Shown: piece by piece, positions 1-11,726 of the stretch
Numbering within the stretch: the stretch's first letter is position 1
Layout of the letters: each line of letters begins with the position of its first letter
Assembly: GCF_964656455.1 (NCBI RefSeq)
Contig: NC_135715.1
Span: 148,483,935-148,547,934 of the forward strand
Source of the DNA: Halichoerus grypus
Lineage: Eukaryota > Chordata > Mammalia > Carnivora > Phocidae
Direction of reading: 5' to 3'
Length of the DNA stretch: 64,000 nt
Notes under the pieces: model-generated
What the model was told of the DNA's origin: nothing
Seen by the model: only the letters and a program-made list of their open reading frames with translations
Database searches by the model: none
Translations under genes and position numbers: made by a program

Positions 1-905
1 GTGACTAACATAACATAATAAAATTAAAAATATATATATACAAAAAGCTCTCAAAATCAACAATAAGGGAAAAAATGAAAAATGGTTAAAAGATCTGAAC
101 AGTTACCTCATCAGACAAGATACACAAATGACAAATGTATATGAAAAGATGTTTAATATTTTTTGCCATTAAGGAATTACAAATTAAAACAAAAAGGAGA
201 TATCACTACATCCCATTAGAATGACAAAAAAAAAAAAAAAATCCCTAAGAACCTGACAGTACCAATTGTTAGGAAGATGCAGAGAAGTAGGAACTCTCAT
301 TCATTGCTAGTGCAAACACAAATTGGTTTCATCTGTTTTGAAGACAGGCAGTCCTATAAAGCTAAGCATGGTCTTACTATACAATCCAACAATAGCTCTT
401 TTAGATATTTGTCCAACAGATTTGAATACATCCACACAACACCTGCATGCAAAAGTTTATAGCATCTTTATTGATAATCATGAAGTGTTGGAAGTAACTA
501 ATTGTCCTTCAGTAAGTGAATGGATAAACCAACTGTGGCATATCCACATTATGGAATATTATTTAGCAATAAAAAGAAATGAGCTATGAAGTCACAAAAG
601 ACAAGAGACCTTAAATGCATATTGTTTTATGGAAGAAACCAATATGAAAAGGCTACATACTGTAGGATTCTGATTATATGACATACTGGGATTGGAAAAA
701 GTATAGTGATGATAAAAAGATCAGTTGTTGCCAGGGTTTTAGGGGACTTTAAGAGGGTTGAATACATGAAGCACGAGGGATTGTTTAGGCCAGTGAAACT
801 ATTCTGTATGTTACTCTACCGGTTGACAGATGACTCTGTGCATTTGTCAAAACCCATAGAACTTTACAACAGGAAGAGTGAACTTTAATGTACACAAATT
901 AAAAA
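1..905 (+). mobile_element. Old L1 (L1M-type): 3' end of ORF2 plus 3' UTR
   Basis: The left edge lies inside an old LINE-1 in sense orientation. Diverged reverse-transcriptase C-terminal sequence is recognisable, including the 'atggaatattatttagcaat' block near 550, followed by the 3' UTR signature 'tgcatttgtcaaaacccata' at 840-860. Stops interrupt every frame, and a pure A-tract lies at 226-241. The copy continues off the left edge and may extend to about 1290 on the right. The exact subfamily is not assigned. Confidence 0.75.
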
Positions 906-2299
906 AATAATAATTTTGAATGTCAGAGGATCCCAGGATGGAATGTAGAATGTGATAAAACAATTGAACTGTCTAATAAATTTATGGAACCACCTCATAA
1001 TGAAAGGAATAAGGAAAGGATGCTGGCTTAAGTAACTTTGAAATTTAGTAGAATATGTAAAATTAAAGGTAAAAGAAACTATACACTATATTACTGTATT
1101 CTGTGTTAGGAATTCCACCACTACTCTACATTTATACTGGGGTTAAACAATTAAGTAAATGGATACTGGATAATGGGAGCCACATTTCTCACTGTTGTAG
1201 TAGGAAGTTCATAGAAGTGAGGGAAGGAGGCAAGAATAATCATCCTAAGACAGAGCAGAACTTGGGGGAAAAGTGTCTCTGAATAATTTTGATTGGTATT
1301 TATAAATTTTACTAAAACAAGTCTTTATATCAAAAATGCCACGACAAATTACTTTAGGTCACTTTTCTAATACTCAAACCTAATTCCTTTATTCCTTTTA
1401 CTAAATACTCAAACCTAATTCCTTTTTTTTACTAAAGTTCCCTTTGAAAATACACAAATACTGCCTCCCTTTGGGGCACTTCAAAATCTAAATTAATTAT
1501 GCTAATAATCTCATGCAGGTTGTGACCTAATTAAATTTAGTTGGTCTTGTTAAATCTAAACATCATCCTCTGGGAGATTTTACCTTTTGGGTAAACTTAG
1601 GTAGAGAATCCAAGTGCTTACTTATCCTAACATATTTAAGTAGCGATAATATTACATATACTTGTTCAAATGGAGTGTGTATAGTCATCCAACAACTGAT
1701 TTTCCCTTTATCCACTGATTTTGTTAAAATGGAGGTTTCTGGTGGAAATCTAAGGTAAGTTTCGAGGTTTTAAATAGTAATTAAACCCTTCTATTTAGAT
1801 TATAGTCACAAAAAATGGGAAGCCAGGATAAATAATGTGACTAAAACTCTAACTGCCTAACACAATTTTTTTATATGCTTATTAATTTTCCAGTTATTCC
1901 TGGAATGTTTTTACGTGTACTGTTGAATCATTTTTAGTTTTTGTGATACTTCCATTCCCTGGTTTTCTTCCTCTTTTCTCTCTTGCTCTTCCATTTCATG
2001 GGCATTATTTCCTCAGCCGAGCACAATCAGTACTTTAAGGGTTCTGCCCTGGTTTCACTGTTCTTTCTCTAATGCTCTCCCAGAGGGGCTTTATTTACTC
2101 TACAGATGACTGTAATTACTACATAGGGCTGGAAAATGCTAAGATCTTTATTTTTCATCTTGAACTTCACTTTGCACATCAGACATGTATCCAACAACCT
2201 GCTAACATATCAACATTGGCTACACATAGTCATCAAAACTCAACAGGTTCAGCACTCTCTTCATCTACTCTACCTACTCTCATTGTTGTATTCTGGTCC
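906..2299. other. Unassigned AT-rich DNA, no gene seen
   Basis: The first 380 bases may be the outer tail of the preceding old L1. The rest shows no open frame of note and no family I can name, apart from a small tandem duplication at 1369-1425. Confidence 0.5.
1369..1425 (+). repeat. Short tandem duplication, 35-bp period
   Basis: A 22-base block containing 'tactcaaacctaattccttt' occurs at 1369-1390 and again, unchanged, at 1404-1425. Two copies with 35-base spacing suggest a recent local duplication. Confidence 0.85.
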
Positions 2300-2665
2300 T
2301 AATCATTTCTCATTTGGACTATTTCAGTAATCTTCTTGTCTCAACTCTCAACTCCCCACCCACCCCCATTTCATTGTCTCCTCTAACAGCTCAGAGTAAT
2401 TATCTAGTTTACTCAGTTTGAAGTTTAAACTTGTTAGTGTCCCTGCCTCCCCTTTATCTGGAATCCAGAAATCACTCTCCATTACCTACAAAATAGAGTC
2501 TAAGCAACTCAGCAAGAATTCCCATCCAAGGCTCCCATCTCTTAGCAGGACTCCATTTTGAAATACATTCTCTAATGCTACCAGGACAAACTCCCTGACA
2601 TAGCTGTTATGGGTTTGAACTTCTCTTGAGTTTGTGTATACTGCCCTCTATTCCTCACATGTTCT
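2300..2665 (+). mobile_element. L2 LINE fragment, sense
   Basis: The order of motifs follows the 3' part of L2: 'catttggactatttcagtaa' near 2310, a Ser/Thr/Pro-rich stretch, 'cagagtaatt' near 2392, and 'cattacctacaaaatagagt' near 2480. It is strongly diverged, with several indels, so its boundaries are approximate. This family is ancient and shared by all mammals. Confidence 0.55.
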
Positions 2666-3587
2666 CTTCAACTTTTTAATGGTTTTTATATGCAGGTAGC
2701 ATTGTATTAGATGCTAAGAATAAGAAAAAGATGGCTTAAGCAAGGCAGATATGAAGAGAGAAAACCAGAAAATCCCCCTAAATCTTTGTCTTTGTCCTAT
2801 CCCATTCTATTTCCACTAGCAATCACTAGTTTTAAAAAAAATGTATCATATCTTCCAGACTTTATCATTATTATACATGCACACACTCATACACATACAC
2901 ACACATTTTAGCAATTGGAATTTTTTTCTTTTAACAATATGTATTTGCTTATTTCATGCCAATACTACATGTTTTTTTCTTTAACATTATGGAGTAAACC
3001 TTATAGTACATGCAATACAATTTTATCATTTCTCTATTAGCAGACATTTGATGTTTTTCTTCTAATTTATTATTATTATAATACATGTGTAGTATTGTCT
3101 TTCTACTAATCAAATCTACTCTAGTAAAAAAAAATCCATTCTGATAATATGCCTTCTATAAATATCAATTGCTTACATGTTTGATATATATCTATGTGTA
3201 GCATTTTCTATTAAAAAAACTCTTTAAATAGCTTTTTGTAAATTAATTTCTCCCATATTGTTAGAAACAAACTGTGACACTAATTAAGAGAACTGGTGAG
3301 CAGTTGCATGCACGTTTGCTAGATGTATACTCTTAAATTATTTTTTCTAAGTTTCAGGTTTGTCTAATTTTTGAAAATGGTTTGAATTAAACAACAAAAT
3401 GTGATAATTATTTAATGCTATTTTGGTTAGATTATTATAAGAATATAATTATATGTAATATATAATACTACAAATAAGTGGTATGTAAGATCTGCTATAT
3501 ATTAAATATGTTTGATAATTATTAGATAATTGAATACAACAAGAAGGAAGAGAAAAACATGTCTTTGTATGTAGAGGAAAAAATATT
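2666..3587. other. Unassigned AT-rich DNA
   Basis: There is an imperfect CA-rich stretch at 2877-2907 and long A/T runs. No gene, named repeat or structured signal was recognised. Confidence 0.5.
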
Positions 3588-3604
3588 AATCTTTATTAAT
3601 TTTT

Positions 3605-3802
3605 TTTTTTTTTTAAAGATTTTATTTATTTTCTTGACAGAGAGAGACATAGCGAGAGCAGGAACACAAGCAGGGGGAGTGGGAGAGGGAGAAGCAGGCT
3701 TCCCGCAGAGCGGGGAGCCCGATGTGGGACTCGATCCCAGGACGCTGGGATCATGACCTGAGCCGAAGGCAGACGCTTAACGACTGAGCCACCCAGGCGC
3801 CC
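3605..3802 (-). mobile_element. CAN-SINE (tRNA-Lys derived), antisense
   Basis: A complete SINE reads from a T-run and 'aaagattttattt' to the tRNA-like head ending 'gagccacccaggcgccc'. It is flanked by a perfect target-site duplication, AATCTTTATTAATTTT, at 3588-3604 and 3803-3818. The intact duplication and head point to a fairly young, carnivore-specific insertion. Confidence 0.95.
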
Positions 3803-3924
3803 AATCTTTATTAATTTTGTTAGCTCTATTGGTGTACATCAAAGTGCCGTGAGTTTTAGAACATATATGTTATGTTCTCAGTTGGCAAAATTGTACATTT
3901 TACTAGTGTTTGTTTAAAAAATAA

Positions 3925-4560
3925 ACTGGAACTTCATCAAAATAAAAACCTTCTTCACAGTGAAGGAAACAACCAACAAAACTAAAAGGCAACCTACTGA
4001 ATGGGAGAAGATATTTGCAAATGACATATCTGATAAAGGGTTATTATCCGAACTCTTTAAAGAACTTAATCAAACTCAACACCCCCAAAATTTAAAAAAG
4101 GGGCAGAAAATATGAATAAACAGTTTTCCAAAGAAGACATACAGATGGCCAACAGACACATGAAAAGATGCTCAACATCACTGATCAGCAGGGAAATACA
4201 AATCAAAACTACAATGAGATATCACCTCACACCTGTCAGAATGGCTAAAATCAACAATACAAGAAACAACAGGTGCTGACAAGAATGTGGAGAAAGGGGA
4301 ACACTTACTCTGTTGGTGGGAATGCAAACTAATGCAGCCACTCTGGAAAACAGTATGGGGGTTCCTCAAAAACTTAGAAATAGAACTACCCTATGATCCA
4401 GCAATTACACTATGAGGTATTTACCCAAGTACAAAAGTAGAAATTCAAAGAGATACATGCACCCCGATGTTTATAGCAGCATTATCTACAATACACAAAT
4501 TATGGAAAGAGCACAAATGTCCATCAACTGATGAATGTATAAAGAAGATGTGTATGCTTG

Positions 4561-4614
<54 letters not shown>

Positions 4615-5016
4615 GGAATATTACTCAGCCATAAAAAAGAATGAAATCTTGCCATTTGCAATGACATGGTTGGAGCTAGAGAGTAGAATGGTAAGCGAAA
4701 TAAGTCAGTCAGAGAAAGACAAATACCATATGATTTCACTCATATGTGGAATTTAAAAAACAAAGCAAATGAACAAAGGGGGAAAAAGAGAGAGAGAGAG
4801 GCAAACCAAGAAACAGACTCTTAACTATAGAGAACACATTGATGTTATGAGAGGGGAGGTGAACGAGGGTGATGGGCTAAATAGGTGATTGGGATTAAGG
4901 AGTGCACTTGTTGTGATGAGCACTGGGTATTGTATGGAAGTGTTGAATCACTATATTGTACACCTGAAATTAATATTACACTGTATTTAACTGGAATTTA
5001 AATAAAAACTTAAAAA
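3925..5016 (+). mobile_element. Carnivore L1: ORF2 3' end and 3' UTR, 5'-truncated
   Basis: Sense L1 ORF2 sequence runs from 'gaaggaaacaaccaacaaaa' through the block where 'aatgcaaactaatgcagcca' encodes the Trp/Cys-rich C-terminal part, then on to the 3' UTR ('gatgagcactgggtattgta') and an A-rich tail at about 5000. It is interrupted by stops and split by a long (CA)n at 4564-4612. Length is about 1.1 kb against roughly 6 kb for a full L1, so it is a dead 5'-truncated copy. Confidence 0.93.
4564..4612 (+). repeat. (CA)n microsatellite inside L1 ORF2
   Basis: About 24 uninterrupted CA units lie between 'agatgtgtatgcttgta' and 'atggaatattactcagc'. They occupy the same L1 site as the tracts at 31738, 33952 and 54049. 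Confidence 0.97.
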
Positions 5017-5980
5017 AGAAGCATCAGGATTAAAACATGTATTACCACAATTTTAAGGATCAATAAACAGGAAAATACTGCAAAAAATAAATAAACAAAA
5101 ATTTAAAAAAATTAAAAGGTGAGAGTAAACATCTGAAAAATATATTGGAAGAACAAACAAGTTTGACAATATGGATAATTACAGATTTTCAAATAACGCC
5201 CTCCTATGTTTACTACAGAAGATCTAAATTTAACTAAAAATTAATAAACTTTGAATAACTAAATATCTTTTTAGTCTTATATGGATGTGAAGATGTTTCA
5301 ACTTATCAGTATTGTTGAGCAATAGTGGTGATATTGATGGTTTACATTTTGTTTGGTGAGATGGAGAGAGTTCTTACCTTCAGACTATTTATGTATCAAT
5401 ACTGTGCCCACGGGAACAAAAGAGTATAAGCCCCAGTCAATATGGCAGATTGTGCTTTCTGGCTCCAAGGTGTTCTGTGCAGACATAGGTAATTCCTCAT
5501 CATAGAGAGAAAGAATATCTGCTATGACCCTACCCCCATATGACATATGAGGGAAGTAAATCTCTGTTCAACCTTTTGAGGTATTACCATGAAGCAGCCT
5601 TTGGCTGGAATGCATATCCCTACTTTAATGCTGTTGCTATGTTGCATTCTTCCTGAACTAAACCAAAGATTCATAAATATTCATAAGTCATTTTGATGCC
5701 TATGAGTTTTCTCTAGCAATTGAATCCCATCTGAATCTTTTAATTAATTTATCCAACAACTCTTGTGGAAAGTGATGTTTGAATTTTATCACTGGTAGTC
5801 TGTGGTTCCTCTACTTTTCTGAATAGTGATAGCCCTTAGATATTAGTTATGATAGTAAACATCACCTAATGCTATTGAAAAAGATATCAAGTAGTTTTTA
5901 CTCATTTTGAACCTTTAATTTTATGAAATACAGAGAACATGCCACATATCTTTGGTTGGTTTTGCAAGATTTTTTCATTA
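5017..5980. other. Unassigned DNA, no gene seen
   Basis: An A-rich stretch to about 5110 is followed by ordinary AT-rich sequence. No open frame above background and no named repeat was recognised. Confidence 0.5.
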
Positions 5981-6000
5981 TCAAAATATTACATATATAT

Positions 6001-6174
6001 ATATTTTTAAAGATTTTATTTATTTATTCATGAGAGACAGAGAGAGAAAGAGGCAGAGGGAGAAGCAGGCTCCCAAGGAGCAGGGAGCCCGATGCGGGAC
6101 TCGATCCCAGGACCCTGGGATCATGACCTGAGCCGAAGGCAGATGCTCAACCATCTGAGCCACCCAGGCGCCCC
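6001..6174 (-). mobile_element. CAN-SINE, antisense, short-body variant
   Basis: It reads 'aaagattttatttatttatt', a short GA-rich body, then 'gatcatgacctgagccgaag' and the end 'cacccaggcgcccc'. The target duplication TCAAAATATTA lies at 5981-5991 and again at 6175-6185. The body is shorter than in the other copies and somewhat closer to canid-type SINEs. Confidence 0.95.
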
Positions 6175-6188
6175 TCAAAATATTATAT

Positions 6189-6879
6189 TAACAACTGAAA
6201 GAAACACATAAAAGTTCCTTAATTATGTCAATAACAATGGTAATATTTTTCTTAAAAAATTAAATATGATACACTTAATAGAAACAGATCACTTATGATT
6301 CAGTTAATGCTTACTTTCTCTGAAATACATTGACCAATAATCATTAGTTTGCCATTGGCTATAAGTCTTTCCGATGAAAATTCTTTTGCTAACCTAATAT
6401 GAGGGCTCTACTATTAAAATACTTTATCGACATCATATATGTAATAATTGGAAATGCCTTTAAAAATTGTGCTGATCTCTGTATTCAGGTAGGATAAAGC
6501 AGTTCTGCTAAGAATAATCTGAAAAGCCAAATAAACACTTAAAAAACATATATATGAATATATCTCCATATCTATGTGAAAACGTACCTATATATACACA
6601 TATATTTGTACATACAGATGGAGATCTACAACTGTATCAATAGAAAGTAAAATTCTAGAGAGTCTTTCATAGTTGATCTGGGTCTCTTCTGCTGTCCCTG
6701 AGTACATTTATTAATCCTTTGCCTTGCCTAGAAGCTAAAATTTTGGAATAGACACAGGAAGAAGTCTGCTACTGAGGGAGAGAGAAAACCTACTGGAGCT
6801 TTTTATAGGTATGTGGGGCTGGATGGCGATGTTGGTGGTGGGAGACAAGAAAACAAACAAAATACTTTCGTTGCTCCAT
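6189..6879. other. Unassigned AT-rich DNA
   Basis: TA-rich tracts occur around 6545-6620. No gene or named repeat was recognised. Confidence 0.5.
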
Positions 6880-7311
6880 GCTGCATAAGACTGCCTAGAA
6901 GAGACATATCTTAAAGATAAGGACACAAAAATAACATTGAAAATAAAGGGATGAATGAAGATATACTAGTAAAATTGAGCCAAGGAAACAAACATGAGGG
7001 TAGCTTTTCTAATATTGGAAAAAGTGGGCTTCAGGTAAGGAAGAATTTCTGGAGATGAAGAAGAATTTTGCACAATGGTAAACAAGTCAGTGGAAAAAGA
7101 CAAATAACAATTCTAAATCTGCTTGCATTCAGTAATGTGGTTTCAAAATATATAAAACAAAAATCAATAGAATTAAAAGGAAAAATGGACAAATTGATCA
7201 TCAAAGTAGAAGACATTAAATAAACTTCACTGAATACCTGGTAACAATAAGGAGACAAAAACTAAATTATCAATCTTCTGTGCTATAGGAGATTAGAAGA
7301 GCTAACAAACA

Positions 7312-7507
7312 GGGGCACCTGGGTGGCTCAGTCGGTTAAGCAGCTGCCTTCGGCTCGGGTCATGATCCTGGGGTGGAGCCCCATGTCCAGCTCCTTGCTC
7401 AGCGGAGAGCCTGCTTCTCCCTTCCCCTCTGCCTGTCACTCTGCCTACTTGTGCTCTCTATCTATCTGTCGAATAAATAAATAAATAAATCTTTAAAAAA
7501 AAAAAAA
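7312..7507 (+). mobile_element. CAN-SINE, sense, inside fossil L1
   Basis: A complete SINE runs from 'ggggcacctgggtggctcag' through 'aataaataaataaatcttt' to a poly-A tail. A perfect 17-base target duplication, AGAAGAGCTAACAAACA, flanks it at 7295-7311 and 7508-7524. Confidence 0.97.
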
Positions 7508-7654
7508 AGAAGAGCTAACAAACATTAGCAAATTGCTGTGTGCTTAATATACTGTCCCTGATAGCCTCAGAATTCACATTATTTTCAAATGCTCAAGGAT
7601 CATTTACCAAAATTGGCCAAATGGTGACATATGAAGAAAACCTCAACGGATTTT

Positions 7655-7849
7655 ATTTTATTTTATTTTTTTAAAGATTTTATTTATTTATTTGACAGAG
7701 AGAGAGAGGGAGCACAGCTGGGAGTGGGAGAGGGAGAAGCAGGCTCCCCACTGAACAGGCAGCCCGATGCAGGACTTGATCCCAGGACCCAGGGATCGTG
7801 ACCTGAGCTGAAGGCAAATGCTTAACTGACTGAGCCACCCAGGCACCCC
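7655..7849 (-). mobile_element. CAN-SINE, antisense, inside fossil L1
   Basis: An ATTTT-patterned T-rich tail, the body and the head 'gagccacccaggcacccc' are all present. The target duplication CCTCAACGGATTTT / CCTCAACAAATTTT (7641 and 7852) has two differences, so this copy is probably older than the one 150 bases upstream. Confidence 0.93.
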
Positions 7850-8789
7850 ATCCTCAACAAATTTTTAAAGATTGAAATCATTTAGATTATGTTCTCTGAA
7901 TAGAGTGGAATTAGGGAAAATTTAGTAGCAAAATAACTAAAATATCCCTCCAACTACCAAGAAACTAAACAATGTGCTTATAAATTACCCATGGCCACAG
8001 AAAAATCACAATGAAAATTTAAAAATAACGTTAATGTCGATGAAGACAAGATATAACAAACTTGTTGAATGCAGCTAGCACATTGCTCTGAAAGAAATTT
8101 GTAGTTTCTAATGTATAAATGAGAAAAAACAATACAATTTTCTGAATTTCTAAGTCAAGAAGGAAGGTAAAGAACAGAAGGTTACACCTAATATAATATA
8201 AAAGGGAAAAAAATTAAAAGCTAAGAGTATAAATTATTGGAAAAAAGTATAATGAAGAAAATTTGAAAGTCAAGCTTCAGCTCTCTTTTAGCCAAAATAG
8301 ATGAAATTCCTAAAAATGCTCATTAAGGAAAAAAAAAAAGAAGCCAAAACCTGGCAAGTATACAAGAAGACTAAATTAGAGCAATCTCTCTTATGAATAT
8401 AGATGCAAAAATCTCATGAATATAAAAACAAAATATTAGAGAATTAAATCCAGTGATATATGAAAACAATGATTTAAGCACTTAACTCCAGAAGCTAGAA
8501 ATATAACAGAAAATGAAACTTGAAAGGAGTGTAGAAGAATGGAAATACCAATGAAGTGTGATTTAATTCAGCAATGCAAAGGAGGATTCAGTTTCTAAAA
8601 TCAGTCAACATAGTTCACAACATTAACCAAAAAAAAAAGAATAAAAATCATTTGAACTTCTCCGTATATGTAGAAAAGCATTTGGTAAAATTCAACAACC
8701 ATTTATTCAAGGGGAAAAAAACAAAAACAAAACTAAACAAAAGTTTCTCAGGAAATGAGAATAAATGTGATCAATAAGCTGATAGAGAA

Positions 8790-9031
8790 TATCTCCAAAT
8801 TACCTCCAGCAACTATTGTGTGTAAAGCTACACACTAGCTATTGAGACCTATTATAATCTATAATAATTTAAACAGTGGGCTACTGATGCAATGATACAA
8901 AAAAAAAAAAAAAAAAAAACCAAGAGAAGAGAATTGAGAGTTCAGAACCTGACTCCTGCATATATCGTCCTATCACTTGTGATGATGCTGCTATGCACTG
9001 GACAAAGAATGGTCTTATTTATTTTTTTAAT
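8790..9031. other. Unassigned DNA with a long A-tract
   Basis: A run of about 19 A residues lies near 8900-8919. The 60-codon frame across it (8892-9074) ends within a SINE and is not a gene. Confidence 0.5.
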
Positions 9032-9047
9032 AGAACTTATTTTTGAG

Positions 9048-9237
9048 GGAAAACTGGGTGGCTCAGTTGGTTAAGCATCTGAGTCTTGATTTCAGCTCAG
9101 GTCATGATCTCAGGGTTGTGAGATTGAGCCCTGTGTCAGGCTCTGTGCTCAGTGGGGAATCTGCTTGAGATTCTCTTTCTCCCTCTCCCTCTGCCCCTCC
9201 TCCCTCTCTAAAATAAGTAAATAAATCTTTAAAAAAG
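9048..9237 (+). mobile_element. CAN-SINE, sense, older subtype
   Basis: It reads 'actgggtggctcagttggtt', then a 'cttgatttcagctcaggtca' A-box/B-box region, a CT-rich body and 'aaataaatctttaaaaaa'. The target duplication AGAACTTATTTTGAG lies at 9032 and 9238 with one extra T in the left copy. Confidence 0.93.
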
Positions 9238-9252
9238 AAGAACTTATTTTGA

Positions 9253-9650
9253 GAGCAGTTTCAGGTTCACAGCAAATTGATTGGAAAGTACAAAGAATTC
9301 CCATATATCCACTGTATCCCACATACAACTTCCCCTACTATCAATAGCCTGTACCACACTGGTACATTTGTTATAATCAATGAACCTTCACTGACACATC
9401 AGTATCACCCAAAGTCCACATTTTAGACTTCATTCTTGGAGTCATATATTTTCTGTGGATTAGGACGAATGTATAATGACATATATCCGTATTGTAGTAT
9501 CATACAGAATAGTTTGCCCTAGAAATCCTCTTTGCATATTCATCCCTTCCTCTCCCCTAGCCCCTGGCAACCACTGATTTTTCTACTGTCTTTGTAGTTT
9601 TGCCTTTTCCAGAATGTCATATAGCTGGAATCATACAGTGTGTAGCCAGG
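9253..9650 (-). mobile_element. Old L1 3' UTR, antisense
   Basis: The segment matches the antisense 3' region of old mammalian L1s, with 'agcagtttcaggttcacagc', 'ggtacatttgttataatcaa' and 'cccctggcaaccactgattt'. At about 9650 it changes abruptly to sense-strand ORF2 sequence. The join could be a 5' inversion of one insertion or two abutting copies. Confidence 0.7.
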
Positions 9651-10175
9651 CAAGGATATGGAACAACAGGAACTTTCATTCATTGCTGGTGGGAATGCAA
9701 TATGGTACAGCCACTTTGGAAGATAGTTTCTTACAAAACTAAACATACTGTTACTATATGATTCATCAATCACACTACTTGGTATTATACCAAAATGCAT
9801 TGGAAACTTACAAGAACCTGCACACAATTCCCTAATAATATGAGTGTTTTAAAGTGTTTTTGAAATGTTAAATGTTTTCTGTGAATTTGCCCATTTCATT
9901 TCAATCTTCAAATTTATTGAAATAAAGTTGTAATATCCTCTCAAAAAAAAAAAACAAAACCCTGCACACAGATGTTTATAGCAGCTTTATTTAAATTGGC
10001 AAATTTGGAAGCAACTAACATGTCCTTCAGTAGGTGAGTGAATGAATAAACTGTATTATATTTAGACAGTGGCATATTATTTAGTGCTAGAAAGAAATGA
10101 GCTGTCAAGCCATGAAAAGACGTCTAGGAACATTAAATGCATATTACCAAGTGAAAAAAGTCAATCTGAAGAGAA
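9651..10175 (+). mobile_element. Old L1 ORF2 C-terminal segment, sense
   Basis: The block 'ttcattgctggtgggaatgc' and the downstream ORF2 order ('gatgtttatagcagctttat' near 9971) identify L1. The copy is interrupted at 9827-9960 by a short insertion with an A-tail. Stops occur in all frames. Confidence 0.75.
9827..9960 (+). mobile_element. A-tailed retroposed fragment containing antisense L1
   Basis: The host L1 sequence CCTGCACACA occurs at 9817-9826 and again at 9961-9970, bracketing an insert that ends in an A-run at 9943-9954 and has 'aataaag' upstream of it. The body (about 9870-9940) resembles the antisense strand of L1 ORF2. The simplest reading is retroposition of a polyadenylated transcript that carried antisense L1 sequence. 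Confidence 0.6.
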
Positions 10176-10269
10176 TGGTCTTTTCAATGAATGGCATTGA
10201 ATGGGCAAGGGGGTTCTTAAATGGGACAGAAATTTACTAAATGTAAAAGAAAGAATAATAAATTGAACT

Positions 10270-11250
10270 TCAGTAAAACTGTTAATCAAAAGAAACCATT
10301 AAAAGTATGAAAAGTCAGGACATAAAATAAGAAAATGATACCGGCTATACATACATCTTTAAAAGAAGAGTGAGATAGAATCCCAAAATATGATAAGGCT
10401 CCAAATATGTAAAAATCAAAATGAAAATGACAAAAAAAAATGTAGATCATGGGCAGATGACATTTTGAAAAAATTCTACACATCAGAATGGCTAAAATAA
10501 AAATGAGTGACCCTATCAAATTTCATAGTTCTGTTATGTGTCAACATGTCTAGGCTGAAACTCATCTCCCAGAATTCACTTTCGTGTTTGTTTCTGAATA
10601 AGGAGGGCCATAGAAGAGCTTCTTGAGTGAGATTATGGGGTTGATTATAAAGCAATAGCCATTTCATAGTTCACACATGTCACTGATCTGCTGATTCACC
10701 TTGACATCGTAAACAGCAACTTGGCCTGCAAATGCTCCACCTTCTATTAGATTCTCCCTTAACTTTTGTGACTCCTGGGACAGATATGTGTGTTTACTTT
10801 AATGATAAAGGCCTTTGGTTTGGCAGGACAGCCCCACCACAAAGCTTCATATTCCTAGGGCTTCTAACTTGTCCACCAAGTGTTTGTGAAGATGTACAGA
10901 GAACCAGACACCTGTACATTGCTGATAGGATTATGAATTAGAGCAACTACTAACCAGTATGCCAGATCTGTTGTGACCCAGAAATTTTATTTCTTGCTAT
11001 AACCCATCAGAACTGCATTTGTATGTTCACCAAAACACATGTATGAAATATTCATAGTCACAGGATTCATAATAAACAGTAACTGGATCTACTTAAATAT
11101 CCATCAATGCTAGAATTGGTAAATAATTTGAGGTATTTTAATAAAATTACATTCTGTACAGAGATGAGAATAAACAAATTACAATTTTATGCAACAGAAA
11201 CATAATGTTGAGTAAAATAAATAAAAAACAGTACAGTACTGTTTTATTCC
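10270..11250 (+). mobile_element. Second old L1 ORF2 copy, sense, interrupted
   Basis: After the first L1 has reached its C-terminal end, the ORF2 order restarts at about 10270 with 'gttaatcaaaagaaaccatt', so this is a separate copy. It runs to 'agaatggctaaaataaaaat' near 10485, is interrupted at 10516-10875, and resumes at 'accaagtgtttgtgaagatg', continuing to about 11250. Confidence 0.65.
10516..10875. repeat. Unassigned ~360-bp insertion within L1
   Basis: This block separates two parts of one L1 copy and is visibly richer in G+C than its surroundings. It begins 'catagttctgttatgtgtca' and ends near 'ctaacttgtcc'. I see no poly-A tail or clear terminal repeat. It could be an old LTR or DNA element; the family is not recognised. 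Confidence 0.45.
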
Positions 11251-11523
11251 ATTTAAATCAAGCTCTGAAACAAGCACGGTTTACCTATAGAGTTAGAAAT
11301 AACAATCATAGTTACTTTTGAAAAGGTAACAGTGATTATAGTGGACATGGAGGGGATCTTTTCTGAAGCAAATAATATTCTCAAATCTTGTGCTATGCCT
11401 GAGTGTGTTTATGTAGTTTGTGAAAATTTATGTATCTGCACACTTAAATTTGTGAATTTTTGTATCTTTGTCTATAAAAATACTTCCGTACAAAGTTTAC
11501 GAAGAATATAGGAAACACCTGGT

Positions 11524-11524
<1 letters not shown>

Positions 11525-11554
<30 letters not shown>
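11525..11554 (+). repeat. (GT)n microsatellite
   Basis: About 15 GT units in non-L1 context. Confidence 0.97.
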
Positions 11555-11726
11555 ATGATCCGATCCTCACCAAGTCCTGATGCATATATAGCCTCGAAGG
11601 GATCAGTGCAGTCTTTCAGGAAATGAGGAGCTTGCCTGCTCTTTGGGTGTAAGGGAAAATAAGACTGACTTGCTGTTTTTTATAGCTAGAAGCTGGGGGT
11701 AGAGCCAAAGAAGGACATTAATGTTC

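Larger units (their letters stand above)
6880..8790 (+). mobile_element. Fossil L1 ORF2 in sense, split by two SINEs
   Basis: Diverged L1 ORF2 sequence can be followed in order: an endonuclease-region stretch (6885-7250), a middle block (7525-7640), sequence after the second SINE including 'attgaaatcatttagattat' near 7872, and a reverse-transcriptase region ending around 'gaaaagcatttggtaaaatt' near 8672-8692. Many stops and deletions are present. The two SINEs at 7312 and 7655 entered later. The end points are approximate. Confidence 0.75.

Noticed and set aside
3559..3756. Plus frame of 65 codons
   Set aside because: Almost all of it lies in an antisense CAN-SINE; the same holds for 11721-11930 and the end of 39418-39717.
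9892..9955. Processed pseudogene with an AATAAA signal before the A-tail
   Set aside because: The body resembles antisense L1 ORF2 rather than a host mRNA.
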